Source: Actinophytocola sp036555685
GTDB taxonomy: Bacteria; Actinomycetota; Actinomycetes; Mycobacteriales; Pseudonocardiaceae
NCBI RefSeq assembly: GCF_036555685.1
Contig: NZ_DATBKY010000232.1
Span: 23,464 to 87,463 of the forward strand
DNA length: 64,000 nucleotides
Reading direction: 5' to 3'
Below, in pieces: positions 8,906 to 17,544 of the stretch. The notes under the pieces are model-generated. The model did not search any database. It was not told where the DNA came from and saw only the letters and a list, made by a program, of their open reading frames with translations. Position numbers and translations under genes: made by a program. The first letter of the stretch is position 1, and each line of letters begins with the position of its first letter.

Positions 8906-10219
8906 TCACGGGGTCTTCCCGGCCGCGGTGGCGATGGCGCGCACGTCGCCGTGGAGGGTGGCGGCCGCCTGCGGGGTGATCGTCGCGTCGCGGGCGTGGC
9001 CGTCGATGCGGCGATCGATGTCGCCGAGGCCGGCTTCGAGGTCCGTGCGGTGGTCGGCGACTTGCTTGCGCAGCTCCTTGGCCGCCCTCGCGACGTCCTG
9101 TGCCGCCTCGGCGTGGATGTCGCCGGACTTCGCGCCTCGGGCGATGTCCTCGAGCAGCGCGCGGAAGGCGGCTCGCCGCGGTGTGCCGGCGGTCTCGCTG
9201 CCCGCTGTGTGCTGACCGGTGCCGGACGGCGGGTCGCCGGACGGCGTGCCGCCGGGCCAGAAGGCGAGGACGGCGGCGAGCGCGGCCGCCGCCAGGATGC
9301 CGAGGAGTACGGACCGGCGGCCCAGGCGGCGGCGCCTGGGTGTCGCGAGGTTTCTCGTCGTGGACTCGCACGGCGCGAGTCGTGCCGTGTGCCCGGCGGC
9401 GGCGCTGTCCGGACGGGGCCGGACGGCGGCGGCGAACGCGGCGGCGGTCGGGAAGCGGTCGGCCGGGTCCTTCGCCAGCGCACGCAGGCACGCCGCGGCC
9501 AGCCGGGGCGGGGTGCTCGCGGGCAGCGCCGGCGCGGTGCCCGCCTCCTTGGCGCTGACCACGGCGAGCGGGTTGTCCGCGCGGAACGGCTGGTGTCCGG
9601 CGAGGGTCTCGTACAGCACGACGCCGAGGGCGTAGATGTCGCCGGCCGCGGTGGCGGGCTCGCCGGCGGCGCGTTCGGGGGCGAGGTAGGCCAGCGTGCC
9701 GACCATCATGCCGGTGCTGGTCAGGCCGGCGTCCCAGGCCGTGGCGGCGAGGCCGAAGTCGAGGAGTTTCACGCCGTGCGGGGTGAGCATGATGTTGGCG
9801 GGCTTGACGTCCCGGTGGGTGATGCCCGCGTCGTGTGCGGCCTGCAGCCCGTCCGCGGCCTGCGCGACGATCTCGGCGGCCTCGTCCGCGGGCAGCGTCG
9901 GTTCGCGGTCCAGCCGCTGCGCGAGACTCTCGCCGTCGAGGAGCTCCATGACGATGAACGCGACGCTGCCGGACTCGACGAAGTCGAACACGCCGGCCAC
10001 GCGGCGCTGGTTCAGCTGTGCGACGGCGAGCGCCTCGCGGCGGAACCGTTCCCCGCTGGTGGACGTGCGTGCCGCCCACCCGCCGAGCGTCTTGACCGCG
10101 ACGTCCCGGTGCAGCAGCTCGTCCCTCGCGCGCCACACCTCGCCCATGCCACCGCGGCCGATCACGGCCACGAGCCGGTACCGCCCGGCCAGCAACGCTC
10201 CCGGTTGTGGCCCGCTCAT
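8906..10219 (-). CDS. PknB-type serine/threonine protein kinase, membrane-anchored
   Basis: A kinase domain occupies roughly residues 15-265: glycine loop GRGGMGEV, VAVK lysine, catalytic loop HRDVKPANIM, DFG and the LAPE motif. A basic linker precedes one membrane helix (about residues 297-317) and a predicted extracellular helical region rich in Ala, Asp and Arg, with no PASTA repeats. I place the start at ATG 10219 because the kinase core follows at once (GRYRLVAVIGRGG); the frame extends to 10303 without conserved sequence. It is divergent from the LLM gene. The input and targets are unknown. Confidence 0.9.
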   Translation of the reverse strand: MSGPQPGALLAGRYRLVAVIGRGGMGEVWRARDELLHRDVAVKTLGGWAARTSTSGERFRREALAVAQLNQRRVAGVFDFVESGSVAFIVMELLDGESLAQRLDREPTLPADEAAEIVAQAADGLQAAHDAGITHRDVKPANIMLTPHGVKLLDFGLAATAWDAGLTSTGMMVGTLAYLAPERAAGEPATAAGDIYALGVVLYETLAGHQPFRADNPLAVVSAKEAGTAPALPASTPPRLAAACLRALAKDPADRFPTAAAFAAAVRPRPDSAAAGHTARLAPCESTTRNLATPRRRRLGRRSVLLGILAAAALAAVLAFWPGGTPSGDPPSGTGQHTAGSETAGTPRRAAFRALLEDIARGAKSGDIHAEAAQDVARAAKELRKQVADHRTDLEAGLGDIDRRIDGHARDATITPQAAATLHGDVRAIATAAGKTP

Positions 10220-10374
10220 CCTCGCCCCGTCCCAACTCGCCGACACCCGCACGCCGATCGTTCCCGACGACCGTCCCGGCGCCGACCGTCCCGGCCGGAT
10301 CATCAGCCGATCTTCAGGTTGACGCCTTGGCCGTGGCGGGCCGCCAGAGGAGGGAAACGTCTTATCGTGTGGGA

Positions 10375-11235
10375 ATGGACGTTGGTGTCGGACTGCCTTC
10401 CACCATCAAGTCGGCCACCGGCCGGGAGATTCTGGACTGGGCGCGCGAAGCGGACGCGGCCGGTTTCTCCAGTCTCGGGACGATCGACCGGATCGTGTAC
10501 GGCAACCACGAGACGATCCCGACGCTCGCCGCCGCGGCGGCGGTGACCAGCAGGGTGCGCCTGCACAGCGCGATCCTCATCGGGCCGTTCCGTGGCAACG
10601 GGACGTTGCTGGCCAAGCAGCTCGCCAGCGTGGACAGCTTCTCCGGCGGCCGCCTCACCGTCGGCATCGCCGTCGGCGCCCGCACGGACGACTACGCGGC
10701 GACCGGGGCGGACTTCGAGGGGCGCGGCGCCGTGTTCGACGCGCAGCTCGACGAGTTCCGCGAGGTGTGGGGCGGCGCGTCGCGGGGCTTCGCGGGTGCG
10801 GTGGGACCGGGTCCGGTCCAGCCCGGTGGTCCGCCGTTGATGATCGGTGGCACCAGCGCGGCGGCGATCCGGCGCACCGTGACCCACGGCGCCGGCTGGA
10901 TGGCCGGCGGTGGCGGGGCCGACATGTTCGCGGGCATGGCCGAGCGGGTCCGCGGCGCGTGGCGGGACGCGGGCCGGGACGGCACGCCCCGGCTGGCCGC
11001 GCTCGGCTACTACGCGCTCGGTCCGGACGCGGACTCGCTGGCCTCGGGATACCTGGGCGACTACTACGCGTTCCTCGGCGACTATGCCGACCGGATCGCC
11101 GCGGGCGCGCTCAGGAGCGACGCGGCGGTGCGCGACGCGATCGGCCGGTTCGCCGACGCCGGCTGCGACGAGCTGATCCTCTTCCCGAGCTCCCCGGACC
11201 TCGACCAGCTACGCCGCCTCGCCGACCTTCGCTGA
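10375..11235 (+). CDS. LLM-class (F420-dependent) oxidoreductase
   Basis: A 286-residue luciferase-like TIM-barrel protein. Family landmarks are the N-terminal VGLPS strand, TRVRL-type strand (VTSRVRLHSAILI), QLASVDSFSGGRLTVGIAVGAR and the RGAVFDAQLDEFREVW helix. In actinomycetes this subfamily usually uses F420, but FMN use cannot be excluded. ATG 10375 is in frame with an upstream GTG at 10369; the AGGAGGG at 10349-10355 is rather far from both, so the exact start is uncertain. It is divergent from the kinase gene across about 155 bases. Confidence 0.82.
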   Translation: MDVGVGLPSTIKSATGREILDWAREADAAGFSSLGTIDRIVYGNHETIPTLAAAAAVTSRVRLHSAILIGPFRGNGTLLAKQLASVDSFSGGRLTVGIAVGARTDDYAATGADFEGRGAVFDAQLDEFREVWGGASRGFAGAVGPGPVQPGGPPLMIGGTSAAAIRRTVTHGAGWMAGGGGADMFAGMAERVRGAWRDAGRDGTPRLAALGYYALGPDADSLASGYLGDYYAFLGDYADRIAAGALRSDAAVRDAIGRFADAGCDELILFPSSPDLDQLRRLADLR

Positions 11236-11242
11236 TCACGCC

Positions 11243-11272
11243 GGTTCGGCACGGTTCGGCACGGTCCGGCTA
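11243..11272 (+). repeat. three short tandem 10-bp repeats
   Basis: Two copies of GGTTCGGCAC (11243-11262) are followed by a degenerate copy GGTCCGGCTA (11263-11272) in the gap after the LLM gene. It is probably a replication-slippage microrepeat; no further function is visible. Confidence 0.6.
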
Positions 11273-11334
11273 CGCCGTGACCAGTGCTCGGCTGGTTGGT
11301 TACGCGGCTGGTTCGCGGGTAATCGGGCGCGGTG

Positions 11335-12459
11335 ATGGGCCGGGTGGGCGCCGGTGCGGCGGCGTGTGATGGCGTTGGGTGGTCGCTCGGCGTCGAGGAG
11401 GAGTTTCTCCTCGTCGACCGGGGGAGCGGGGGCACCGTTGCGGACGCGGAGCGGGTGTTGCGGGACGCCGGGCGGGCGCCGGGGATCGCCGTGGACGCCA
11501 CCGTGCAGCCGGAGCTCCTCGCGACGCAGGTCGAGGCCGCGACCGGCCGCTGCTCGACGCTCGCCGGGTTGGCGCACCAGTTGCGGCACAACCGGCGGCG
11601 GCTGGCGGCTGCCGCGGGGGAGTTGCTGCTCGTGCCCAGCGGCGTGCCGGTGATCGCCGGGCAGCGCCGGTTCACCGTGGGGGAGCGGTTCGAGCGGATC
11701 GCCGGGCGGTATGCCGGGCTGGTCCGCGAGTATCAGGCGTGTGGCTGCCACGTCCACGTCGGCGTGCCGGATCCCGAGGCCGCCGTCGCGGTGGTCAACC
11801 ACGTTCGGCCCTGGCTGCCCACGCTGCTCGCCCTGTCGGTGAACTCGCCCGTCCTGCACGGCGCCGACACCGGCTATGCGAGCTGGCGCATGGTCGAGCA
11901 GTCCCGCTTTCCCGGGTCGGGGGTGCCGCCGCGGTTCAGCTCGGCGCGGGACTACGCCGCCCGGGTCGGCCGGCTCGTGGCCGCCGGGGCGCTCATCGAC
12001 CCCGCACAGTCCTTCTGGCTGGTCCGGCCGTCGCCGCGGTTGCCCACCGTCGAGTTTCGGGTGGCCGACGTGTCGATCGACGTCGACGGTGCGCTGTTGC
12101 AGGCCGCGCTGAGCCGGGCGCTCGTGCGTACCGCGCTCGCGGACGCGGCGGCGGGTCGGCCGGTCCCCGAGCTCGACGAGCAGGTGGCAGCGGCCGCTGT
12201 GTGGTCCGCCGCCCGCTACGGGCTCGACGGGCCCGCCGTGCACCCGCTGCTCGCTCGCCGGGTGCCGGCGGTCGCCCTCGTCGGCGACCTGGTCGAGACC
12301 GTGCGGCCCGCGCTGATCGAGACCGGTGACCTCACCACGGTGGAGCGCCTGCTGAAAACGCTGGTCACGGGCGCCGAGCGGCAGCGCGCGGCCGGTGCGC
12401 CGACCGAGATCGTCAAGATGCTGGCCGAGGCCGCGCTGCAGGACGGAGACGCCGGATGA
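11335..12459 (+). CDS. GCS2-type carboxylate-amine ligase (YbdK/EgtA-like)
   Basis: A 374-residue glutamate-cysteine-ligase-fold (GCS2) ATP-grasp-like enzyme joining a carboxylate to an amine. The hallmark WSLGVEEEFLLVD lies near the N-terminus, with CGCHVHVGVPD and PTVEFRVADV further on. It is shorter than EgtA and closer in layout to YbdK-type ligases of unknown substrate. The start is ATG 11335 (GTG 11332 is possible); ribosome signals are weak. Its stop overlaps the start of the diiron protein (ATGA), so the two form an operon that converges on the CDGSH/methyltransferase genes. Confidence 0.8.
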   Translation: MGRVGAGAAACDGVGWSLGVEEEFLLVDRGSGGTVADAERVLRDAGRAPGIAVDATVQPELLATQVEAATGRCSTLAGLAHQLRHNRRRLAAAAGELLLVPSGVPVIAGQRRFTVGERFERIAGRYAGLVREYQACGCHVHVGVPDPEAAVAVVNHVRPWLPTLLALSVNSPVLHGADTGYASWRMVEQSRFPGSGVPPRFSSARDYAARVGRLVAAGALIDPAQSFWLVRPSPRLPTVEFRVADVSIDVDGALLQAALSRALVRTALADAAAGRPVPELDEQVAAAAVWSAARYGLDGPAVHPLLARRVPAVALVGDLVETVRPALIETGDLTTVERLLKTLVTGAERQRAAGAPTEIVKMLAEAALQDGDAG

Positions 12460-13439
12460 CCGCCCTGCCCCGCCCGCGCGGACGCCTCTCCGCGGCCGTG
12501 GTCTCCGCATTGCGCGACGGATCCGCCTTGCCACCCGTAACCGGCGCCGACCCGTTCGGCGAGGATCTCGCGGTCGCCCTCCACACGTGCTACGAGCTGC
12601 ACTACCACGGCTTCGCCGGCGTGCCCGCCGAGCGGGAGTGGGACCCGGAACTGCTCGCGTTCCGGCGGTCGCTCGAGGCGGTCTTCCTCGCGGCGCTGCG
12701 CGACGCGGTGGCCGGTGGGGACGACGTGACCGGTGTCCTGGACGAGCTGCTGGTCGAGCCCGTGCCCGGCGCGGGCGTCTCCCACTTCCTTCGGGACAAC
12801 GGGGAGTGGTGGCAGCTGCGCGAGTACTTCGTGCACCGCTCGATCTACCACCACAAGGAGGCCGACCCGCACGCGTGGGTCATCCCGCGGCTACGCGGCA
12901 CCGCGAAGGCGGCGCTGGTGGCCGTGGAGTACGACGAGTTCGGCGGCGGGCGTGGCGAGCGCGTGCACGCCCAGCTCTATGCCGACCTGCTGCGCGCGTC
13001 CGGTTTGGACGATCGGTACCTGCACTACTTCGACGACGTGCCCGGGCCGGTCGTCGCCGTGGTGAACATGATGTCGATGTTCGGGCTGCGGCGTGCGTTG
13101 CGGGGCGCGATGGTCGGCCACTTCGCCGCCGCGGAGATCACGACCGCGCCGAGCGCCGCGCGCCTGGACTCGGCGTTGCGCCGGCTCGGCGGCACGGACG
13201 CCACCACGCACTTCTTCACCGAGCACATCGAGGCCGACGCCGTGCACGAGCAGGTGCTGCGCCACGACGTGATCGGTGACCTGCTGGACCGCGAGCCGGA
13301 GCTCGCCGGCGACGTCGTGTTCGGCGTGCAGGCCACCGAATACCTGGAGGGCCGGTTCGGCGACCATGTGCTCGACGCGTGGGGGGCGGGCCGGACCTCA
13401 CTGCTGCGGGCGTTGCCGGATCACCCCGGACCGGCCTGA
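12456..13439 (+). CDS. iron-containing redox enzyme (heme-oxygenase-like diiron oxidase)
   Basis: A 327-residue helical protein of the heme-oxygenase-like diiron (HDO) family. Candidate metal ligands cluster as the family predicts: E47-H49/H51 (ELHYHG), E123 and H127 (REYFVH), E158/E161 (EYDEFGGG), then H257-E259-D261-H264 (HIEADAVH). HDO enzymes use O2 for oxidations of amino acids, fatty acids and natural-product intermediates. It is coupled by ATGA to the ligase and overlaps the CDGSH gene tail to tail by 19 bases. The combination suggests oxidation of a ligated small molecule; the substrate is unknown. Confidence 0.8.
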   Translation: MTALPRPRGRLSAAVVSALRDGSALPPVTGADPFGEDLAVALHTCYELHYHGFAGVPAEREWDPELLAFRRSLEAVFLAALRDAVAGGDDVTGVLDELLVEPVPGAGVSHFLRDNGEWWQLREYFVHRSIYHHKEADPHAWVIPRLRGTAKAALVAVEYDEFGGGRGERVHAQLYADLLRASGLDDRYLHYFDDVPGPVVAVVNMMSMFGLRRALRGAMVGHFAAAEITTAPSAARLDSALRRLGGTDATTHFFTEHIEADAVHEQVLRHDVIGDLLDREPELAGDVVFGVQATEYLEGRFGDHVLDAWGAGRTSLLRALPDHPGPA

Positions 13440-13651
13440 TCTTCGTCCGGCTCCTGCCGGATTCGACGACGGTGGCTCGTGTCGCACAAGGGGTAGCGCT
13501 TGCTGCGCCGGCACGTGCACACCGCGACCAGGAACCGGTCGGCGGTAACGGTGCGGCCGTCCGCGCCGGTGAGCTCCACCGGCCCCTCGACGAGCACGGG
13601 CCCGCCGGGAACGACGCGCACGCGCCGGCAGTCAGCGGGTAGGTCGGTCAC
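13421..13651 (-). CDS. CDGSH iron-sulfur domain protein
   Basis: A 76-residue protein whose single recognisable element is the 2Fe-2S CDGSH motif with ligands C45, C47, C56 and H60 (CTCRRSKRYPLCDTSH), the 3-Cys/1-His set typical of the family. Such proteins are small redox or cluster-transfer carriers. The start is GTG 13651 and overlaps the methyltransferase stop by 20 bases, so both are in one operon. It would be a natural electron donor for the diiron oxidase encoded on the opposite strand; that pairing is inference. Confidence 0.88.
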   Translation of the reverse strand: MTDLPADCRRVRVVPGGPVLVEGPVELTGADGRTVTADRFLVAVCTCRRSKRYPLCDTSHRRRIRQEPDEDQAGPG

Positions 13652-14282
13652 CGCGGATCACCACCAGTTCCTCGGTTCGCTGGTCGGCCGCGAGCAGTCC
13701 CTGCGCGCGCAGCAGTCCTGCCCGCGCCCGCATCACCGGACCGAACGGCTCGTCGGCGCGCGCGACCACCGCCGCCTTCAACCCGCCACCGCGCAACTGC
13801 GCGAGTGTCTTGTCCACATCGGACAGTACGGAGTGGACCAGCAGCAACACGCCCCCGCGCGCCAGCAGCTGCGGTGCGACCGCGCAGAGCCGGTCCAGCA
13901 CCGCGCGGCCGTCCCGGTCCGCGTCCCAGGCCCGGCGCCGGCCGCGGACCGGTATCCCGGGAATCCCCGGCACGTACGGCGGGTTCGCCAGCACCAGGTC
14001 GAAGGAGTCGTCCAGCTCGAGCCCGTCTCCGTGGACCACGCGGACGTCGAGCCCGCGAACAAGTGTGTTGATCCGCGCGGCCCACACCGCCCGCCGCGAC
14101 ACGTCCACCGCGGTCAGCGACCGCGGTGAGAGCCTGGCCGCGTGGATCGACAAGGCGCCCGTGCCACAACAGATGTCGAGTACGGCGCCACCCGGGGGCA
14201 CGCCCGCGTCGGCCAAAGCCTTTGCCAGCAGGTAGGTATCGCCTTGGGGGCGATACACCCCGGGCGGTCGCAGCAACCACAT
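13632..14282 (-). CDS. HemK2/MTQ2-like SAM-dependent methyltransferase
   Basis: A 216-residue class I methyltransferase. The SAM site reads VLDICCGTGALSIHAA and the catalytic motif is NPPY (LANPPYVPG), the signature of N-methylation of Gln/Asn amides or of related nucleophiles. The N-terminal GVYRPQGDTYLLAKAL matches the HemK2 branch, which lacks the long N-terminal domain of PrmC. The start is ATG 14282. It follows the Vms1-like gene after 40 bases and overlaps the CDGSH gene. The target may be a release factor or a small molecule. Confidence 0.8.
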   Translation of the reverse strand: MWLLRPPGVYRPQGDTYLLAKALADAGVPPGGAVLDICCGTGALSIHAARLSPRSLTAVDVSRRAVWAARINTLVRGLDVRVVHGDGLELDDSFDLVLANPPYVPGIPGIPVRGRRRAWDADRDGRAVLDRLCAVAPQLLARGGVLLLVHSVLSDVDKTLAQLRGGGLKAAVVARADEPFGPVMRARAGLLRAQGLLAADQRTEELVVIRGDRPTR

Positions 14283-14322
14283 GGGACGGTCTACCTCGCG
14301 ACGTCCGCCTCAAACAACGAGG

Positions 14323-15426
14323 TCATCGGTGACGAAGCAGCGCACCCACGCCGCCCGCGAACTTGAACTCCGGCTCGCCGCCGAAGGACGCGATCACCTC
14401 GGCGCCCGACATGACGGCCGCCACCGGCAGAGCCTCGTCGGCGCGTATTTCGCCGCGGTCGGAGACGCCGACGTCGTGCAGCGCCTGCCGCGAGGTGGCC
14501 ACCATCGTGTGCTCGGTCGCCGTCCACACGGTCCGGTCGTCGAGGGTCTGCGCGTCGATCAGGAGGACCGACACATTGCCGTCGCGCAGCGCGCCGGTCG
14601 TATCCGGCAGTCCCTCCACGGCGAGCCCGGGCGAGCCGGAGGCCGAGTGGAGGCGGTCGAGCATCTCGTCGAGCTCGGCGCGCCGCCGGTCTGCCAGCAG
14701 CTCGGTGATCGCGCTGTCGACCGTGTGGTGGCTGGGATCCTCGGCGCGGCCGTGACCGATCTCCGCGACGAGGTGCCGCACGTTCTCCGGCAGCGCCTCG
14801 CGCAGCTGCGACCGCGCTCGCGGGTCGCCCGCGACGGCGACCAGGCGCGCGCCCGTCCGGCCGGCGAGGCTGGCGACCTCGGCGGCGACGTCGGTCACGT
14901 TGCGGCGCACGGTCTCCTCGGCGCGCCGCTGGATGTTGAGATGCGCCCAGCCGCCGGCGCGTACTTTGTGGACGGGGTGGTCGCGGCCGGCGACCTCTTC
15001 GGTGAGCATCGAGCCGTTCGCGTCGACCGCGAGCAGGTCGGCGCCGGTCTGGTCGATCGCGACGGCCACATGGGGAACCTCGTTTCCCCGCCAGTCGGCG
15101 AGCGGCAGCAGGTACGGCATGGACGACACGCGGACGGCCAGCTGGGCGGGCGGTTCCGCGAGGTACTCGTCGACGAGAACGCCGTCGGCCGTCGCCACGA
15201 GGAGCCGGCCGGCGCGTCCGACGGCTGGCGGCCGGTCGATTGCCTCCGCCAGCACGTCGAGCACCGCCTCGGACGCCTCCAGCGCGGCGAGCCCGTCCTG
15301 CGCGGCCCGCCACCGGAGCTCGGTCAGCTTCGCGGCGTCCTCCGTGTCGTGGCTCGCGTCCAGGTAGACCGAGGCGAACGGTCCCTCGTGGGACAGCGTG
15401 TCGCGCAGTTCCGTCAGGTTCGCCAT
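14323..15426 (-). CDS. Vms1/eRF1-like protein (bacterial eRF1 family, Rv2629-like)
   Basis: A 367-residue protein with the layout of the actinobacterial Vms1/Ankzf1-type family: N-terminal VYLD strand region, central GGWAHLNIQRRAEETVRRN loop and helix that align with the eRF1 GGQ-type segment, and a C-terminal L7Ae-like half ending in a Gly-rich tail. Eukaryotic Vms1 cleaves peptidyl-tRNA on stalled ribosomes; relatives in mycobacteria are dormancy- or hypoxia-linked. The catalytic Gln is not placed exactly as in eRF1. It lies in the minus-strand operon with an alcohol dehydrogenase and an SDR, a stress-type grouping. Confidence 0.75.
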   Translation of the reverse strand: MANLTELRDTLSHEGPFASVYLDASHDTEDAAKLTELRWRAAQDGLAALEASEAVLDVLAEAIDRPPAVGRAGRLLVATADGVLVDEYLAEPPAQLAVRVSSMPYLLPLADWRGNEVPHVAVAIDQTGADLLAVDANGSMLTEEVAGRDHPVHKVRAGGWAHLNIQRRAEETVRRNVTDVAAEVASLAGRTGARLVAVAGDPRARSQLREALPENVRHLVAEIGHGRAEDPSHHTVDSAITELLADRRRAELDEMLDRLHSASGSPGLAVEGLPDTTGALRDGNVSVLLIDAQTLDDRTVWTATEHTMVATSRQALHDVGVSDRGEIRADEALPVAAVMSGAEVIASFGGEPEFKFAGGVGALLRHR

Positions 15427-15442
15427 GTCTCCTCCGCGATGG

Positions 15443-16627
15443 TCACGGCCGCAGCAGCACCTTGATGGCGCCGTCCTGCTTCTTCTGGAAGATGTCGTAG
15501 CCGTGCGGTGCCTCGGTCAGCGGCAGGGTGTGGGTCGCGAAGTCCTCGGTACCCAGCGGATCGCCGTCGCCCGTGACGAGCGGGAGTACGTCGTCGACCC
15601 AGCGGCGGACGTTCGCCTGACCCATGCGCAGCTGGATCTGCTTGTCGAACAGCTCCATCATCGGCAGCGGGTCGACCATGCCGCCGTACACGCCGCTCAG
15701 CGAGATCGTGCCGCCGCGGCGCACGGTCGAGATCGCCGCGAACAACGCACTCAGCCGGTCGATGCCGGCTCGCTCGGTCAGCTTCGCGGCGACGGCCTTC
15801 GGCAGCATCGTGGTGAGCTGCTGGGCGAGCTTGCCGAAGGGCGAGCCGTGCGCCTCCATGCCGACCGCGTCGATGACCGAGTCCGGGCCGCGGCCGCCGG
15901 TGAGGTCGCGGATCGCCCGCGCGACGTCGGAGGTGTTGCGCAGGTCCACGGTCGTGACACCGCGGCGCTCGGCCATCGCCAGCCGCTCCGCGACCAGGTC
16001 GACGCCGATCACCTGGCCGGCACCGAGGTGCTGGGCCACGCGGCAGCTCATCTGGCCGATCGGGCCGAGGCCGAAGACCGCGACGCTGCCGCCGTCCGGG
16101 ATGTCCGCGTACTTCACGGCCTGCCACGAGGTGGGCACCACGTCGGACAGGTACACGAACCGCTCGTCCGGCGGGCCCGCCGGCACGGGGATGGGACCGT
16201 AGTGCGCCTGCGGGACCCGCAGGAACTCGGCCTGACCGCCGTCGACCTGGCCGTACAGCTTCGTGTAGCCCAGCAGCGCCGCGCCCTTGCCCTGGCTGCG
16301 CACCTGCGTCGTCTCGCACTGGGACTGCAGCCCCAGGTCGCACATGAAGCAGTGGCCGCAGGAGATGTTGAACGGGACGACGACGCGGTCGCCCGGCTTG
16401 ATGTGGGTGACCTCGGCGCCGACCTCCTCGACGATGCCCATGGGCTCGTGGCCCAGCACGTCGCCCGGGTCGATGAACGAGCCGAGGGTCTCGTACAGGT
16501 GCAGGTCCGAACCGCAGATGCCGGTGGTGGTGACGCGCACGATCGCGTCGGTCGGCTCCTGGATGCGTGGGTCGGGCACGGACTCGACGCGCACGTCGCG
16601 CTTGCCTTGCCAGGTAACGGCTTTCAT
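15443..16627 (-). CDS. zinc-dependent alcohol dehydrogenase (formaldehyde dehydrogenase-like MDR)
   Basis: A 394-residue medium-chain dehydrogenase. The catalytic zinc site begins with GICGSDLHLY and GHEPMGIVEEVG; the structural zinc loop has CGHCFMCDLGLQSQC; the NAD site is VFGLGPIGQM. The length and inserted mid-region match the glutathione-independent formaldehyde dehydrogenase/threonine dehydrogenase-like subgroup. It lies 16 bases downstream of the SDR gene and 16 bases upstream of the Vms1-like gene, so one mRNA is likely. The substrate is uncertain. Confidence 0.87.
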   Translation of the reverse strand: MKAVTWQGKRDVRVESVPDPRIQEPTDAIVRVTTTGICGSDLHLYETLGSFIDPGDVLGHEPMGIVEEVGAEVTHIKPGDRVVVPFNISCGHCFMCDLGLQSQCETTQVRSQGKGAALLGYTKLYGQVDGGQAEFLRVPQAHYGPIPVPAGPPDERFVYLSDVVPTSWQAVKYADIPDGGSVAVFGLGPIGQMSCRVAQHLGAGQVIGVDLVAERLAMAERRGVTTVDLRNTSDVARAIRDLTGGRGPDSVIDAVGMEAHGSPFGKLAQQLTTMLPKAVAAKLTERAGIDRLSALFAAISTVRRGGTISLSGVYGGMVDPLPMMELFDKQIQLRMGQANVRRWVDDVLPLVTGDGDPLGTEDFATHTLPLTEAPHGYDIFQKKQDGAIKVLLRP

Positions 16628-16643
16628 GCCTTCCTCCGGGTTC

Positions 16644-17432
16644 CTACCGCTTGGCCGTGCCGGGCGCGGACATCTTGCGGTGCATCGCGGTCATGAGCCG
16701 GTCCGGCAGCACCCGGCCGGCCACCGACTGCACCTTGTTGCGCACCGAGCCCGTGACGATGTGGTCCTTGCCGGCGAGGAGCGCGTCGACGGCCTGCCGC
16801 GCGACCTCCTCGGCGGGGTCCTTCGGGCCCGCGCCGATCTTCGTGTCGGTCATGCCGGCCCGCTCGAAGAACCGGGTCTCGGTCGGTCCCGGCATCACGG
16901 CGGTGACCGAGATGCCGCGCCCGCGCAGCTCCTCGCGCAGGCCCGGCGCGAACGACTGCAGGAACGCCTTCGAGGCGTGGTAGACCGTCTGGAACGGTCC
17001 CGGCGCGGTGGCCGCGATCGACGAGGTGAACAGCAGCCGGCCGCTGCCGCGGTCCACCATGGCCGGCAGCAGCAGCTTCGTCAGTTGCACCGCCGAGCGG
17101 ACGTTCAGGTCCACGACGGCGAGCTGGTCGGCGAGCGCGGTGCCGGCGACGAAGTCGCCGCTCACGCCCACGCCGGCGTTGAGCGCCAGCACGTCCACGG
17201 GCCGGTCCCGCACCTGCGTGGCGAACCGCTCCACCTCCTGCGGGTCGCGGAGGTCCGCGCGGGTGGCGGTGACCTGCGCCCCGAGCCGCTCGCAGTGCTG
17301 GGCCGCCTCGGTGATCGCCTCGTCCTCGGCGGTGACGATCAGGTCGTGCCCGCGATGCGCGAGCTCACGGGCCAGCTCGTAGCCGATCCCGCTCGACGCG
17401 CCGGTCACGACGGCGAGTGGTCGTGCGTTCAT
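16644..17432 (-). CDS. short-chain dehydrogenase/reductase
   Basis: A 262-residue classical SDR with TGASSGIG, the NAG motif (ALNAGVGVSG), catalytic Ser in TSSIA and YHASK for the Tyr-Lys pair. It is the first gene of the minus-strand operon running to 13421. A GGGTAG hexamer (17480-17485 read on the minus strand) with GAGT 15 bases further upstream lies 47 bases before its ATG and resembles the stress promoters found further right, though the -35 is poor. The substrate is unknown. Confidence 0.87.
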   Translation of the reverse strand: MNARPLAVVTGASSGIGYELARELAHRGHDLIVTAEDEAITEAAQHCERLGAQVTATRADLRDPQEVERFATQVRDRPVDVLALNAGVGVSGDFVAGTALADQLAVVDLNVRSAVQLTKLLLPAMVDRGSGRLLFTSSIAATAPGPFQTVYHASKAFLQSFAPGLREELRGRGISVTAVMPGPTETRFFERAGMTDTKIGAGPKDPAEEVARQAVDALLAGKDHIVTGSVRNKVQSVAGRVLPDRLMTAMHRKMSAPGTAKR

Positions 17433-17479
17433 CGGAATGCTCTCCTCCTGGTCGCGTCTTGGTCGCGTTGCCCGGGGGG

Positions 17480-17504
17480 CTACCCACGGTGTGACGGCCT
17501 ACTC
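17480..17504 (-). promoter_or_regulatory. weak SigB/SigF-like promoter for the SDR operon
   Basis: On the minus strand GAGT (17504-17501), 15 bases, GGGTAG (17485-17480), then 47 bases to the SDR ATG. The -10 is perfect relative to the pattern used at 32-60 kb; the -35 matches only as GNNT. Confidence 0.35.
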
Positions 17505-17544
17505 TGATCATCGGCGCGACTTCCCTTCGAGCGAGAGAGCACCC

